64,000 nucleotides of DNA from CAVQWH01 sp963717595 (lineage in GTDB: Bacteria; Patescibacteriota; Saccharimonadia; Saccharimonadales; Saccharimonadaceae): NCBI GenBank assembly GCA_963717595.1, contig CAVQWH010000001.1:372001-436000 (forward strand), read 5' to 3'. The position numbers and the translations under genes are program-made. The notes under the pieces were generated by a model that was not told the origin of the DNA, ran no database searches, and saw only the letters and a list, made by a program, of their open reading frames with translations. Positions 15,824 through 25,286 of the stretch are shown here, piece by piece (the first letter of the stretch is position 1; each line of letters starts with the position of its first letter).

Positions 15824-16156
15824 ATGAAAAGCAATAAAGAAGGGTATTTACCTCTTCCTGATTTTTTAACTATAAAAAAGTCCAAGCTTCATGGTTTGGG
15901 GTTATTTGCAACAAAAGATATTCCTGCGGATTATGACTTGGGCATATCTCATGTAGCTGATCCTAGATTCCCAGACGGGTATATACGCACTCCTATAGGT
16001 GCGTTTGTAAATCACTCCTCCAGCCCTAACTGTATTTTTATTGAAGGCAAAGATATATTCAGGCTAAAAACGATAAAGCGAGTAAAAAAAGGCGAAGAGC
16101 TAACCGATAAATATACTAATTGGTATGATGAAGAACTACTACGAACCTACAACTAG
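15824..16156 (+). CDS. Small SET-domain protein, putative lysine methyltransferase
   Basis: A 110-residue protein made up almost entirely of a minimal SET domain. It shows the opening turn SKLHGLGLFATKDIP near residue 20, the conserved GAFVNHSSSPNC near 64 (the N-H-S-x-x-P-N core that helps build the SAM pocket), and the closing strand IKRVKKGEELTDKY near 87 with the catalytic Tyr. SET proteins use SAM to methylate lysine side chains. Pre-SET and post-SET regions are lacking, as in other short bacterial members. The target protein is unknown. Monocistronic; 24 bases separate it from the next gene, which has its own promoter. Confidence 0.82.
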   Translation: MKSNKEGYLPLPDFLTIKKSKLHGLGLFATKDIPADYDLGISHVADPRFPDGYIRTPIGAFVNHSSSPNCIFIEGKDIFRLKTIKRVKKGEELTDKYTNWYDEELLRTYN

Positions 16157-16165
16157 CAGCTATTT

Positions 16166-16174
16166 TGGTATTAT
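16166..16174 (+). promoter_or_regulatory. Extended -10 promoter of the DUF2000 gene, leaderless type
   Basis: TGGTATTAT ends 6 bases before the ATG at 16181; it lies just after the SET gene stop. Confidence 0.6.
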
Positions 16175-16180
16175 GGACTT

Positions 16181-16609
16181 ATGAATAACACTCCAACAGA
16201 TAAACAATTCGTTTGTGTTATTAGTAAAAAAATTGAACCTGGCAGAGCGCTTAATGCGCTTGGCCATATGTCCGTCGGGCTTACGGCTCTTTACGATGAC
16301 TTAAAAGAACTACGTTTTCAAACTTATGTAGATAAAGATGGCACTGAGCATCCTAGTATCTCAGACAATCCTTTTATTGTTTTAAAAGCAAAGAATAGTA
16401 ACCAAATTAGAACTTTACGCAATTCTTTAAAAGAAAAACAAATTCCATTCACTGATTTTACAGACACTATGATTGAAGGCACTTACGTAGAGCAACACAA
16501 ACGCACTAAAGAAACTCCTGAAGAAGAGCTGGAATATTATGGCATATGCTTTTTCATGAATGCCCAAGAATCGAGAGAGCTGACGAAAAAGTTCTCACTA
16601 TATAATTAG
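16181..16609 (+). CDS. DUF2000 family protein (peptidyl-tRNA hydrolase 2-like fold)
   Basis: A 142-residue soluble protein. Its beginning, KQFVCVISKKIEPGRALNALGHMSVGL, has the pattern of DUF2000 proteins, which are related in fold to type 2 peptidyl-tRNA hydrolases; the later EGTYVEQHKRTKETPEEELEYYGICFF stretch fits the family's final strand. No enzymatic activity is established for this group. The gene lies between the SET gene and proB, all on the plus strand, and has its own leaderless-type promoter. The proB start follows 8 bases after the stop. Confidence 0.72.
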   Translation: MNNTPTDKQFVCVISKKIEPGRALNALGHMSVGLTALYDDLKELRFQTYVDKDGTEHPSISDNPFIVLKAKNSNQIRTLRNSLKEKQIPFTDFTDTMIEGTYVEQHKRTKETPEEELEYYGICFFMNAQESRELTKKFSLYN

Positions 16610-16617
16610 TTTTAGCA

Positions 16618-17676
16618 ATGAAAAGAATTGTAGTAAAAGTTGGCACTAAAGTTATCACTGATAAAAAGGGTGTTTTAGATAGGAATGCCCTAGGGGGTGT
16701 AGTTAAGCAGCTATCTCAATTAAAAAAGGATGGTTATGAGGTTGTGCTGGTTTCTTCAGGAGCTATGGGCGCTGGCAAAAGCATGCTTAAAACAAATAAA
16801 CGGCTTACTGAAATTTCTGAAAAGCAACTTTATGCAGCTATTGGGCAGTCTTACCTTATTAACGAATACTCGAATTTATTTGCTAAAGATAAACTACTAT
16901 GCGCTCAGGTTCTAGCTACTAAAGAAGACTTTCGTGATAGGCTGCATTTTTTCAACATGAGAAATTGCTTGGAAACTTTACTTCACGATAACGTTATACC
17001 GATTATTAATGAAAATGACGTTGTAGCAGTAAGTGAATTAACGTTCACAGACAATGACGAGCTGGCTGGGTTAATTGCTTCCATGCTTAATGCAGATCTG
17101 TTGCTTATTTTATCTTCAGTTGATGGCATAATTGATCCTGAAGGCAATAAAGTTGTGCCTGTAATTGAGGCTAAAGACCATGATAAATACCACGACTTTA
17201 TAAATGAAGACAAGTCTGAAGCTGGCCGCGGTGGTATGATTACAAAATTTGAAGTTGCGAAAAAGGCAGCAAAACAGGGTATTGAAGTGTTTATTGCTAA
17301 CGGCACCAAAAGCAGTACCATTATCAGTGTTGTTGAAGGTAAAAAACTAGGAACTCATTTTGTAGCTGGCAAAAAACTTACGCATGCCCAACGAAGGCTA
17401 GCTCATTTGCATATGTCAGTTAAAGGCAAGGCTTATATAAACGAATGTGCCGTAGATATTATGTTAGACGAAAGTGCTCACGCTAGCTTATTGCCTGTTG
17501 GCATTACAAAAGTAGAGGGTGATTTTGAAAAAGGCGATATTATAGAAATTGTAGCCGAGAGTGGTAAACGTATTGGCTATGGAGTAGCTCAATACGATGA
17601 CAAAAAGGCAGCCGGGAATATTGGCAAGAAAAATACAAAGCCCCTGGTTCACTACGACTATATGTTTATAGGTTAG
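16618..17676 (+). CDS. proB: Glutamate 5-kinase with PUA domain
   Basis: Phosphorylates the side chain of glutamate, the first committed step of proline synthesis. The 352 residues have the amino acid kinase domain (VVKVGTKVIT near residue 4; VLVSSGAMGAG near 43; IINENDVVAVSE near 129; SEAGRGGMITKFEVAKKA near 202) and a C-terminal PUA domain from about 262 (VKGKAYINECAVDIML). No proA or proC lies next to it. It may belong to a salvage or partial route, or the partners are elsewhere. The start lies 8 bases after the DUF2000 stop, and a TATAAT at 16600-16605 within the end of that gene could serve as promoter. Confidence 0.9.
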   Translation: MKRIVVKVGTKVITDKKGVLDRNALGGVVKQLSQLKKDGYEVVLVSSGAMGAGKSMLKTNKRLTEISEKQLYAAIGQSYLINEYSNLFAKDKLLCAQVLATKEDFRDRLHFFNMRNCLETLLHDNVIPIINENDVVAVSELTFTDNDELAGLIASMLNADLLLILSSVDGIIDPEGNKVVPVIEAKDHDKYHDFINEDKSEAGRGGMITKFEVAKKAAKQGIEVFIANGTKSSTIISVVEGKKLGTHFVAGKKLTHAQRRLAHLHMSVKGKAYINECAVDIMLDESAHASLLPVGITKVEGDFEKGDIIEIVAESGKRIGYGVAQYDDKKAAGNIGKKNTKPLVHYDYMFIG

Positions 17677-17757
17677 CTAAAACTTTTTGATATATGTCTC
17701 TTGTGTTGTTCTTTTTTGTGTATGGCTCAATTTACTAACATTTTTAAAAGTTTTATC

Positions 17758-17766
17758 TGATAAAAT
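17758..17766 (+). promoter_or_regulatory. Extended -10 promoter of the methyltransferase gene, leaderless type
   Basis: TGATAAAAT ends 6 bases before the ATG at 17773. A 10-bp perfect inverted repeat (17678-17687 and 17746-17755) flanks the space just upstream. Confidence 0.55.
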
Positions 17767-17772
17767 ACAGTC

Positions 17773-18480
17773 ATGTTAAAAGTTGACTATAAAGATCATG
17801 ATGTTGATAGAGCATTTGAAGCTCTGAAAAGTGGCCGGTCATATAGCATACGCAGTTTGGGCGGTGTTACTATTCAATTCCGCCAAGATGTTTTTGTAAC
17901 TGATAAGCTGAATTTTGATTTTATAAAGTTTTGCAACGAATTTATTAAAGGCCACCCAGAGATTAGCAATATAGCTGATTTAGGCACTGGTTCTGGTGTG
18001 ATCGGCGTAACGCTTGCTAAGCTTCATCCTGATAAAAATTTTGTTGGTTTTGGTATATCGCCGCAAGCGCTTGAGCTTGCGGAGTTGAACGCACGGGCTA
18101 ATGGTTTAGAAAATATAGAATTTTTTGAAAGTCGGCCAAACCAATGGATTCCTAAAGAGTATGAAAAGCCAGCTGAACTTATCATTTCTAACCCGCCTTT
18201 CATTGGTGACGAGGAATGGGACGATCCTAGCTTGCTAGAGAAATATCCAGACTGCAAATAGCAGCCCGCCCAAGCTTTAAAAACTGATGACAAATATGGA
18301 GTTAGCGAGTACTTAGCTATAACAGAAATCGCTATCGAGCGACATGTGAAGTGGGTCATACTTAGATTGAATAGCTCATACGAAGCAAAACTTTTAGAGG
18401 CTTTGAAGAAATACGGTGATAAGACTAAAATTACACCAATACCAAGCAATTTACCTCTGCTAGTTTTAGAGGTTATGTAA
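17773..18480 (+). pseudogene. HemK/PrmC-like SAM-dependent methyltransferase interrupted by an in-frame TAG
   Basis: Read without the amber codon, this is a 235-residue class I methyltransferase. Residues 66-82 give motif I (IADLGTGSGVIGVTLAK) and residues near 140 the NPPF tetrad typical of enzymes methylating glutamine or adenine amino groups. The frame is closed by TAG at 18259-18261, after YPDCK, but continues in the same frame for another 72 codons to TAA at 18478-18480, with a natural-looking sequence (QPAQALKTDDKYGVSEYLA ... LVLEVM). A point mutation or sequencing error is likely; amber readthrough cannot be excluded but TAG ends other genes here (proB, for example). Without the end the product would lack the last part of its fold. 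Confidence 0.7.
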
Positions 18481-18588
18481 GTTTAGTCGTTTAAATTATT
18501 TAGCTACCTTATAGAGCTTTTGATAATAACACTACTTCTGATAGTATATAAACAGTAGTAAACATCAATAAGCAAAGTAGTCGATAAA

Positions 18589-21500
18589 ATGGACGAAGAG
18601 GAGAGGGTAGTTTCAAAAAAACCTAATAGGGCTATTCCTTCTGCTTTTAAAAAGTCACTTAAAGCCACGAAACATATCTCTAAAAAAGCTCATCACCACT
18701 TAGCTAAAAGACCTCATAACTATCTGTCAAACAAGTTCCCTAAGTACGCCAAATGGCATCAACACAAGCATCATAGGAAGGTGCATTTTTCAATACTTGC
18801 TGCCTACGCTATAGCCGTAGGGTTTTTTGCTTTTCACTCTATAAACCCAGCTTTTGCGCTGAGTACTTGGAGCCAGTCAGATTGGAGTGGCGGCACGGCT
18901 ACAGGGACTGTCACTGGGACGGTAAATACTTATGAAAGCGCCAGCAATATTAAAACTGACTCAGGAGCTTTATCACTTGACGGCAGCGCGGACTACGCTG
19001 TTATCAAAGGTAGTACGCTAAGTACCGGCTCGACTAACCTTAACGTTAGTACTCCGACTGCTTTGAAATTCAATACTAGCCAGAGCTATAACAGCAACGA
19101 CTTCTCTTATAGCTCCAGCTCGCCTACTAAACTGACGGTTCAAAAGAGCGGTAACTATTTTCTTTCGTATACACTTGCTACCAAAAGTGATGGGGTAGAA
19201 GACTCGGCTAATAGAAGCGGCGCAGCCTCATATGTTTACGTGAATGGTTCCAAGGCAGATGTGGGCGGCGGAAGAAGTGGGTATATAAGAAATTACACTG
19301 GCCATTTTGAATCTTCAGATCATTTAGGAGTTATGCTAAATAATTTATCAGTCGGAGATCAGGTTGAGATTAAAGTGTCTAATATTACCACCGACACTTC
19401 TCACCCAATAACTGGTGACGCGACTCTTTATGCGGAGTATCTTCCTTCTAGTGACACGGTATTTAGTGCTACTGGTACGCAAACGACTTCTGGCACTAAC
19501 CTAAATTCTACTGAAGCAAATATGGACTGGAACCATACGGTTGCCGACACTGGCTACACTCACACTGATGGCAGTTCTAGCGTTACGTTAGATCAAGCTG
19601 GCTCATACTTAGTTTCAGTAAATATACCTATAAGCGCAACTGTGCAAAGGGCAAGTATTGAAGGCCGTGTACTTCTTGATGGTAGCGAAGTAAATAGCGG
19701 TGAATTCCAGCAGGGCTACATTAGAGATTATAATGGGCATACCGACAGTTCTATACATTGGTTTGGAGTCGTTAAGTCTACTTCAGCGGGCCAGGCTCTT
19801 ACTATTTCAGCTCAGCAAAAAGCTGCCAGCGGTACGGTTACCGTTGGTGGAGAAAAAGCCACTCTGTTTATCAAAAAGATAAACACAAGTGACTTATATG
19901 TTGGTGAAGCTACGCAAGTCGGTGGAGCTTCAAATTGGAATCCGGGTACTAAGTCTACGGTTGGCTGGGCGACCGACAACGAAATAGACACTAATACTTT
20001 CTCCCATAACATATCTTCGAATAATCAAAATATAACTGTGCAAAAAGACGGCGACTATCTTTTGTCATTTGATGCCGGTTTTAGCTCTACTGGTCAACGA
20101 GTCAACCCAAAAGTAACCGTGCAAGTTAACGGAGTGGATGTTACTGGTGCTGAAGCAACTACGGGTTATATAAGAGCATCCAGCGGCCATAATGAGTCCT
20201 CCGATAACATGTTGGTACCTTTAACCGGGCTTTCGGCCGGTGATGTTATAACTGTTAGTGTTGAACAAGAAAGTGATGTCACTAATTCAACTAGCCTAAC
20301 GGGAAGTGCTGCACAGTTGATGATCCAAAGAATAGGCTATCCTTCTTCGGGCACTTTAACGTCGAATGTTTTCAATGCCACTTATCCTTCTAATTGGAGC
20401 ACGATTACTTATAGTAAGGGTGGTAGCGGCACTGTTACCGTTAAAGTTAGAAGCGACAGTAATAGTGACATGAGTGGAGCACCGTCTTGGAGCTCATGCG
20501 ATCCTATATCTTCAGGAACCATATTGTCTAGCAATAATTGTGTCTCCGACCAAGACCAATATTTGCAATATCAAGTTACCATGCAGCCTGATGGAGTGAA
20601 TACACCAACGCTTAGCAGCCTTTCATTTAGTTATACTGCTAGTGATTTTACCCCGCCCGACACTAATGCGTCTAACATAGAAATGCATAAAAGCAGCGGG
20701 GGTGATAGTGTTGCTAGCAATGCATGGACTAATGCTAGCCAGCCATATTTCAGTTGGGACGCTGGAGCAGACGCTTCAACGAACAGCTCCGGTATAAAAG
20801 GCTATTGCCTGTATTTAGGTCAAGATGGTACGGCAGATCCTGTTACAACTAAAGGCTTATTAGGCACAAGCCCGGTTAATACTGATGGCGCCTGTCAATT
20901 TGCAGTTAGCACCGACCACATAGATTTAAGTAATAGTGGATACATCGGTACAGCCTTAACTTCTTCTGACTCGCCTTATTACTTGAATATTAAAATCATT
21001 GATAACGCTAATAATGTTTATACTGGCTCACCAGCACAATTTCAGTTTAGGTTTGATAATACTGAGCCTACTAATCCGGCATTTATAACTGCTCCTTCAC
21101 AGTTCGTTTCTTCAAAAGATGTAACGCTTAGCTGGGAGACAAGTGGTAGTAGTGCGGCTTCAGACGCAAACTCTGGCTTGGCAGGTTTGCAGTATCGAAT
21201 AGGTAACGATGGCACCTGGTATGGTGACAGCCATAATGGCAACCAGGATATGACCGACCTATTGGCTAATGACGGCTCTTACACCATGAGTGATCCGCCT
21301 GATTTTGATAACTTGAAAGAAGGTAATAATATTATTTACTTCCGAACTTGGGACAATGCGGGCAATGTTTCCACTGCAAACGTAACGACTGCTATTAAGC
21401 TAAACACTTCATCACCTAGTTCCCCGCAGAATATTTCAGCTACTCCGTCGACTAACACTACTAACTCATTCGCATTTTCTTGGTTGAAGCCGGCTAGTTA

Positions 21501-23229
21501 CACTGGTTCAGCCTCGAACTTGAAGTATTGCTACACGTTTAATACATTGCCTACGTCTAGCAATTGTACTTATACTGACGCTGGCGTAACTTCTTTGTCG
21601 GCGGGAGCTTATGCTACTCAACCGGGAGAAAACACGATTTATGTAGTAGCTAAAGACGAAGCAGGCAATATAAACTATGACACTGCATCTTCAGCTAAAT
21701 TTACAGCCAATACCTCAGCCCCTGGTATTCCGCTTAACATGGAAATTGCCGACGTATCCACTAAATCAACCAAGAGCTGGAAACTGGCTTTATCTTGGAA
21801 TGCACCAAAAGATGTCGGTGCAGGTGTGTCTACATATAGAATTTATCGTTCTAATGATGGCTCTCATTACTCTCAGGTTGCAAGCAGCTCTGGCAGCAGC
21901 ATAGTTGACACGAACCTAGATCAGACTACTTATTATTATAAAGTTCAGGCATGTGACTCTGCGAATAACTGTGGCGCTTACTCGTCAGCTGTCTCTAAGC
22001 TCCCAACCGGACGATTTACTAGCCCTGCAAGCCTTGTAGTGAAACCGTCAGTTAGCAACATATCCACACGAAAAGCTACCATTACTTGGGCCACTGATCG
22101 AGATAGTGATTCTAAGATTGCATTTGGTACAAAATCCGGAGTGTACAACAGTGAAGAGGTAAGCAACTCTACTCAAACAACCAATCATACGGTTAGCTTG
22201 ACTAACTTGTCGCCAGGCACAACCTATTATTACGAAACTAAATGGACAGACGAAGACGGCAACACTGGTGTTTCCAGTGAGAATACTTTTACAACTCTGC
22301 CACCACCAACGGTGAAAGATGTTTCAGTTAATGGAATCGGTTTGAGCACTGCTAATATCAGGTTCACTTCTAAGGATGCTGTTCAAGTTAAGGTATATTA
22401 CGGCAAGAGTGAAGGCTTTGGCGGACTTAAAACCATCAATACTTCCGCTAGTGAGTCTACTTACACCAAAGAACTTCAAGGGCTAGATGATGGGACCAAG
22501 TATTTCTTTAAGGTTGACCCTATAGACTCTGACGGAAATGAATACGATGGAACTGTGCTTAATTTCAAGACTCCGCCACGTCCACGCATTAGTAACTTGC
22601 GTTTCCAACCAGTTAAAGATCAACCTACTAGCACACAGAAGGTTACCTGGACTACAAATGTACCTACTGATTCCTTGATACGTTATGGTATTCAAGGTCA
22701 AGCAAGTGATGAAGTAGTTTCCTCAAAGCTAACCACCGAGCATGCGGTTACAATATCTGACCTTCGGGATGATAGTCAGTATGTATTGGTAGCGGAGTCA
22801 CGCGATACTGGCGGCAACTTAGCTGTGTCTGACCAGCAAGTTTTCCATACAGCCCTGGACACGCGCCCACCAAAGATAAGCAATGTAGTTACAGAAACGA
22901 ATATTCGCGGTAGTGGCGCAGAGGCGCGAGGGCAAATTGTAGTTTCCTGGAAGACTGATGAGCCTGCAACTTCCCAGGTTGCCTTTAGTGAAGGCTCTGG
23001 CGGAGACACTTATAATAGTAAGACTTCAGAAGACAATAAGCTCACCACAGAACACCTGGTGATTGTTAGCGATCTTTCAACTTCGCAAGTTTACCATTTG
23101 AAGCCGCTTTCTAAAGATAAAGCAGGCAACCAAGGATCTGGCAAGGATATGTCGGTGATAATCGGTCGAGCTAGCGATGGTGTGCTAGATATTATAATTA
23201 ATACAATAAGAAACATGTTTGGTGTATAG
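18589..23229 (+). CDS. Giant repeat-rich surface protein with FN3-like domains
   Basis: A 1546-residue protein, by far the largest here. Residues 1-64 are very basic and His-rich (cytoplasmic), followed by a hydrophobic segment (about 65-85) ending in a possible signal-peptidase site (PAFA). Three homologous beta-rich units follow, each with a GYIR-x-x-x-GH-x-x-SS core (near residues 231, 376 and 526). Then come Ig/Big-like modules (about 680-1040) and four to five fibronectin type III-like domains (about 1044-1525). A short C-terminal hydrophobic stretch (LDIIINTIRNMFGV) ends it. It is probably an extracellular adhesin, for example for host contact. The next gene, an ABC ATPase, starts 7 bases after the stop. 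Confidence 0.8.
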   Translation: MDEEERVVSKKPNRAIPSAFKKSLKATKHISKKAHHHLAKRPHNYLSNKFPKYAKWHQHKHHRKVHFSILAAYAIAVGFFAFHSINPAFALSTWSQSDWSGGTATGTVTGTVNTYESASNIKTDSGALSLDGSADYAVIKGSTLSTGSTNLNVSTPTALKFNTSQSYNSNDFSYSSSSPTKLTVQKSGNYFLSYTLATKSDGVEDSANRSGAASYVYVNGSKADVGGGRSGYIRNYTGHFESSDHLGVMLNNLSVGDQVEIKVSNITTDTSHPITGDATLYAEYLPSSDTVFSATGTQTTSGTNLNSTEANMDWNHTVADTGYTHTDGSSSVTLDQAGSYLVSVNIPISATVQRASIEGRVLLDGSEVNSGEFQQGYIRDYNGHTDSSIHWFGVVKSTSAGQALTISAQQKAASGTVTVGGEKATLFIKKINTSDLYVGEATQVGGASNWNPGTKSTVGWATDNEIDTNTFSHNISSNNQNITVQKDGDYLLSFDAGFSSTGQRVNPKVTVQVNGVDVTGAEATTGYIRASSGHNESSDNMLVPLTGLSAGDVITVSVEQESDVTNSTSLTGSAAQLMIQRIGYPSSGTLTSNVFNATYPSNWSTITYSKGGSGTVTVKVRSDSNSDMSGAPSWSSCDPISSGTILSSNNCVSDQDQYLQYQVTMQPDGVNTPTLSSLSFSYTASDFTPPDTNASNIEMHKSSGGDSVASNAWTNASQPYFSWDAGADASTNSSGIKGYCLYLGQDGTADPVTTKGLLGTSPVNTDGACQFAVSTDHIDLSNSGYIGTALTSSDSPYYLNIKIIDNANNVYTGSPAQFQFRFDNTEPTNPAFITAPSQFVSSKDVTLSWETSGSSAASDANSGLAGLQYRIGNDGTWYGDSHNGNQDMTDLLANDGSYTMSDPPDFDNLKEGNNIIYFRTWDNAGNVSTANVTTAIKLNTSSPSSPQNISATPSTNTTNSFAFSWLKPASYTGSASNLKYCYTFNTLPTSSNCTYTDAGVTSLSAGAYATQPGENTIYVVAKDEAGNINYDTASSAKFTANTSAPGIPLNMEIADVSTKSTKSWKLALSWNAPKDVGAGVSTYRIYRSNDGSHYSQVASSSGSSIVDTNLDQTTYYYKVQACDSANNCGAYSSAVSKLPTGRFTSPASLVVKPSVSNISTRKATITWATDRDSDSKIAFGTKSGVYNSEEVSNSTQTTNHTVSLTNLSPGTTYYYETKWTDEDGNTGVSSENTFTTLPPPTVKDVSVNGIGLSTANIRFTSKDAVQVKVYYGKSEGFGGLKTINTSASESTYTKELQGLDDGTKYFFKVDPIDSDGNEYDGTVLNFKTPPRPRISNLRFQPVKDQPTSTQKVTWTTNVPTDSLIRYGIQGQASDEVVSSKLTTEHAVTISDLRDDSQYVLVAESRDTGGNLAVSDQQVFHTALDTRPPKISNVVTETNIRGSGAEARGQIVVSWKTDEPATSQVAFSEGSGGDTYNSKTSEDNKLTTEHLVIVSDLSTSQVYHLKPLSKDKAGNQGSGKDMSVIIGRASDGVLDIIINTIRNMFGV

Positions 23230-23236
23230 GTAGTTT

Positions 23237-24019
23237 ATGGGTGGAGTATTAATACAAACAAAGAAGGTTAACCAGGAATTTAAGATTGGAGATAACAAAC
23301 TCCACGTCTTGCATGACGTGGCGATTTCGATACCCGAAAATTCATTTACCATAATTTACGGTTCTTCCGGTAGCGGTAAATCTACGCTACTTAACTTGCT
23401 TATAGGGTTACAGAAACCTAGTGATGGTCAAGTTCTATATCGGGGTAAAGATCTTTACGCATATTCGCCCGATCAGCTAGCCCAGCATCGTGCCAGTGAA
23501 TTTGGCATGGTTTTCCAAACTAATTATTGGGTGAAAAGTTTGACGGTTTTAGAAAATGTAGCTTTACCGCTTTATTTTCTTGGCCAAGTTCGCAGTGATG
23601 CGAATAAACGGGCCATGAAAGCGTTGGAGATGCTAAACATGGCCAGACACGCCCATAAGCTTCCGACTTTATTGTCCGGTGGTGAGCAACAGCGCGTATC
23701 AATGGCTAGGACTTTAGTCCGTAGCCCAAAGTTGATTGTTGCTGATGAACCTACAGGAAACCTGGATACTGCCACCGGTGATCAAATAATGCAACTGCTT
23801 AGAAAATGTCAGTCTGAGCTTAAGCAAACTATCATATTAGTTACGCATGAACTGGAATATCTCCCACTTGGTGACCACTTATTCCATATACAGGACGGCA
23901 CAGTTACCGCTCTTGAAGGTAAAGATATACGTAAGACAACTAATGAGCTACTGAGTGGCCAGAAGCAGAGAATAGATAAATTAATGAGGACAAGAAGTGA
24001 AGTTACCAAGATTCAATAG
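23237..24019 (+). CDS. MacB/LolD-type ABC transporter ATP-binding protein
   Basis: A 260-residue ATPase of the MacB/LolD/FtsE group. Walker A is YGSSGSGKST near residue 41, the Q-loop lies at VFQTNYW near 93, the signature is LLSGGEQQRVSMA near 145, Walker B is LIVADEPTGNLD near 165, and the switch His is in VTHE near 200. It pairs with the overlapping permease gene (23-base overlap). Such complexes do not carry substrate through the membrane themselves but drive periplasmic or surface export, or signal. Starting 7 bases after the giant surface protein suggests co-transcription and perhaps a role in releasing or placing it, but this is inference. Confidence 0.93.
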   Translation: MGGVLIQTKKVNQEFKIGDNKLHVLHDVAISIPENSFTIIYGSSGSGKSTLLNLLIGLQKPSDGQVLYRGKDLYAYSPDQLAQHRASEFGMVFQTNYWVKSLTVLENVALPLYFLGQVRSDANKRAMKALEMLNMARHAHKLPTLLSGGEQQRVSMARTLVRSPKLIVADEPTGNLDTATGDQIMQLLRKCQSELKQTIILVTHELEYLPLGDHLFHIQDGTVTALEGKDIRKTTNELLSGQKQRIDKLMRTRSEVTKIQ

Positions 24020-25208
24020 TAAAAATATTCGATATGACACATTGCTCCATATGTCTATTCGTAATCTTAATTTTAAGAAATTTCGTTCAAGCCTAACTAT
24101 ATTAGGCGTTGTAATAGGTATAGGCTCAGTATTTTTGCTTTTATCTTTTGGTATTGGTCTGCAGCAGCTGGTCCAAAAACAAATAATTGGGTCAGAATCA
24201 ATCAAGACTATAGATATATCTTCCGCGCACTCGGCGGTAATTAAATTGAATGCAGCCTCTATTAAGCGCTTTAAAAGTTTCCCTAATGTTGAAGAGGTAG
24301 CTAAAACTTTCTCGCGGGCTGGGAAAATTGGTTATAAAAATGCAGTAGTCGACTCAGTTGTTTTTGGCGCTGACACTTCATTTATAAAATTAAGTAATTT
24401 AAAATTGGTAGCTGGTAAAGAACTAAAGCCAGACAATACTAAAGAAGTGCTTTTGAACACGTCGCTGCTTAGCAGTATGGGAATTAAAAAGCCAGGCCAA
24501 GCTGTGGGGCAAGATATTCAACTTTCTATACCTCAAACTAGCGATCAAGATCCTAAATTTAGCCAAACTTTCAAGATAGTAGGGATTATAGATTCCGGCA
24601 GCGGGGCAGAAGTATTTACTAGCGACAAGACTTTTAGCTCAGCAGGCTTCAAAGACTATAATCAGGCAAAACTTGTAGTGAACCAAGAGTCTCATATACC
24701 AAAAGTTAGAACTCAAGTTGAAGCGCTTGGTTTTGACACTAGTTCACCAGTCGACACGTTGAATCAAGTTAATCAGGTATTTAAGTTCTTTAACTTCATA
24801 CTGCTCGGCTTTGGTGGCATTGGTATGATTATTGCAATTGTTGGTATGCTTAACACTCTTACGATATCCCTCTTGGAACGCACGCAAGAAATTGGTCTAA
24901 TGGTATCTCTTGGCGCACGCAAACAAGACATGAAAAAGCTATTTATTACCGAAGCTTTAGTTATGTCTATGATAGGTGGAATAATCGGTATGGCAGGGGC
25001 GACTCTACTAGGTTTTTTGGTAGATGTTTTCTTAAATCAGTTAGCCCACTCGAGGGGGGTTTCTCAAAGCTTTTCTGTCTTTGCTACGCCTTGGTGGCTA
25101 ATTTTATCTATTTTGGTATTTATCACATTGGTTGGTTTTGCAGTAGTCTATGTACCTGCAAGGCGGGCTTCAAAGATTAACCCGATTGATGCATTACGTC
25201 ACGAGTAA
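23997..25208 (+). CDS. MacB-like ABC transporter permease (FtsX domain)
   Basis: A 403-residue membrane protein with the MacB plan: a short cytoplasmic N-terminus, one membrane helix (SSLTILGVVIGIGSVFLL near residue 33), a large extracytoplasmic domain of about 220 residues (about 55-265, with KTIDISSA, VDSVVFGADTS and VVGIIDSGSG), and three C-terminal helices of the FtsX type, the first with the conserved LLERTQEIGLMVSLGARKQD turn near 300. The last residues (ARRASKINPIDALRHE) are the family ending. The start is GTG inside the ATPase gene; ATG 24051 is an alternative. With the ATPase it makes a complete exporter or mechanotransmission unit. Confidence 0.92.
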   Translation: MKLPRFNSKNIRYDTLLHMSIRNLNFKKFRSSLTILGVVIGIGSVFLLLSFGIGLQQLVQKQIIGSESIKTIDISSAHSAVIKLNAASIKRFKSFPNVEEVAKTFSRAGKIGYKNAVVDSVVFGADTSFIKLSNLKLVAGKELKPDNTKEVLLNTSLLSSMGIKKPGQAVGQDIQLSIPQTSDQDPKFSQTFKIVGIIDSGSGAEVFTSDKTFSSAGFKDYNQAKLVVNQESHIPKVRTQVEALGFDTSSPVDTLNQVNQVFKFFNFILLGFGGIGMIIAIVGMLNTLTISLLERTQEIGLMVSLGARKQDMKKLFITEALVMSMIGGIIGMAGATLLGFLVDVFLNQLAHSRGVSQSFSVFATPWWLILSILVFITLVGFAVVYVPARRASKINPIDALRHE

Positions 25209-25286
25209 TCAGCCTATAATTAGTTGGTTTGATTAAGAATGTAATAATAGTAAGTAGAGTAATCATAAGTAAAAAAGGAGGTAATT

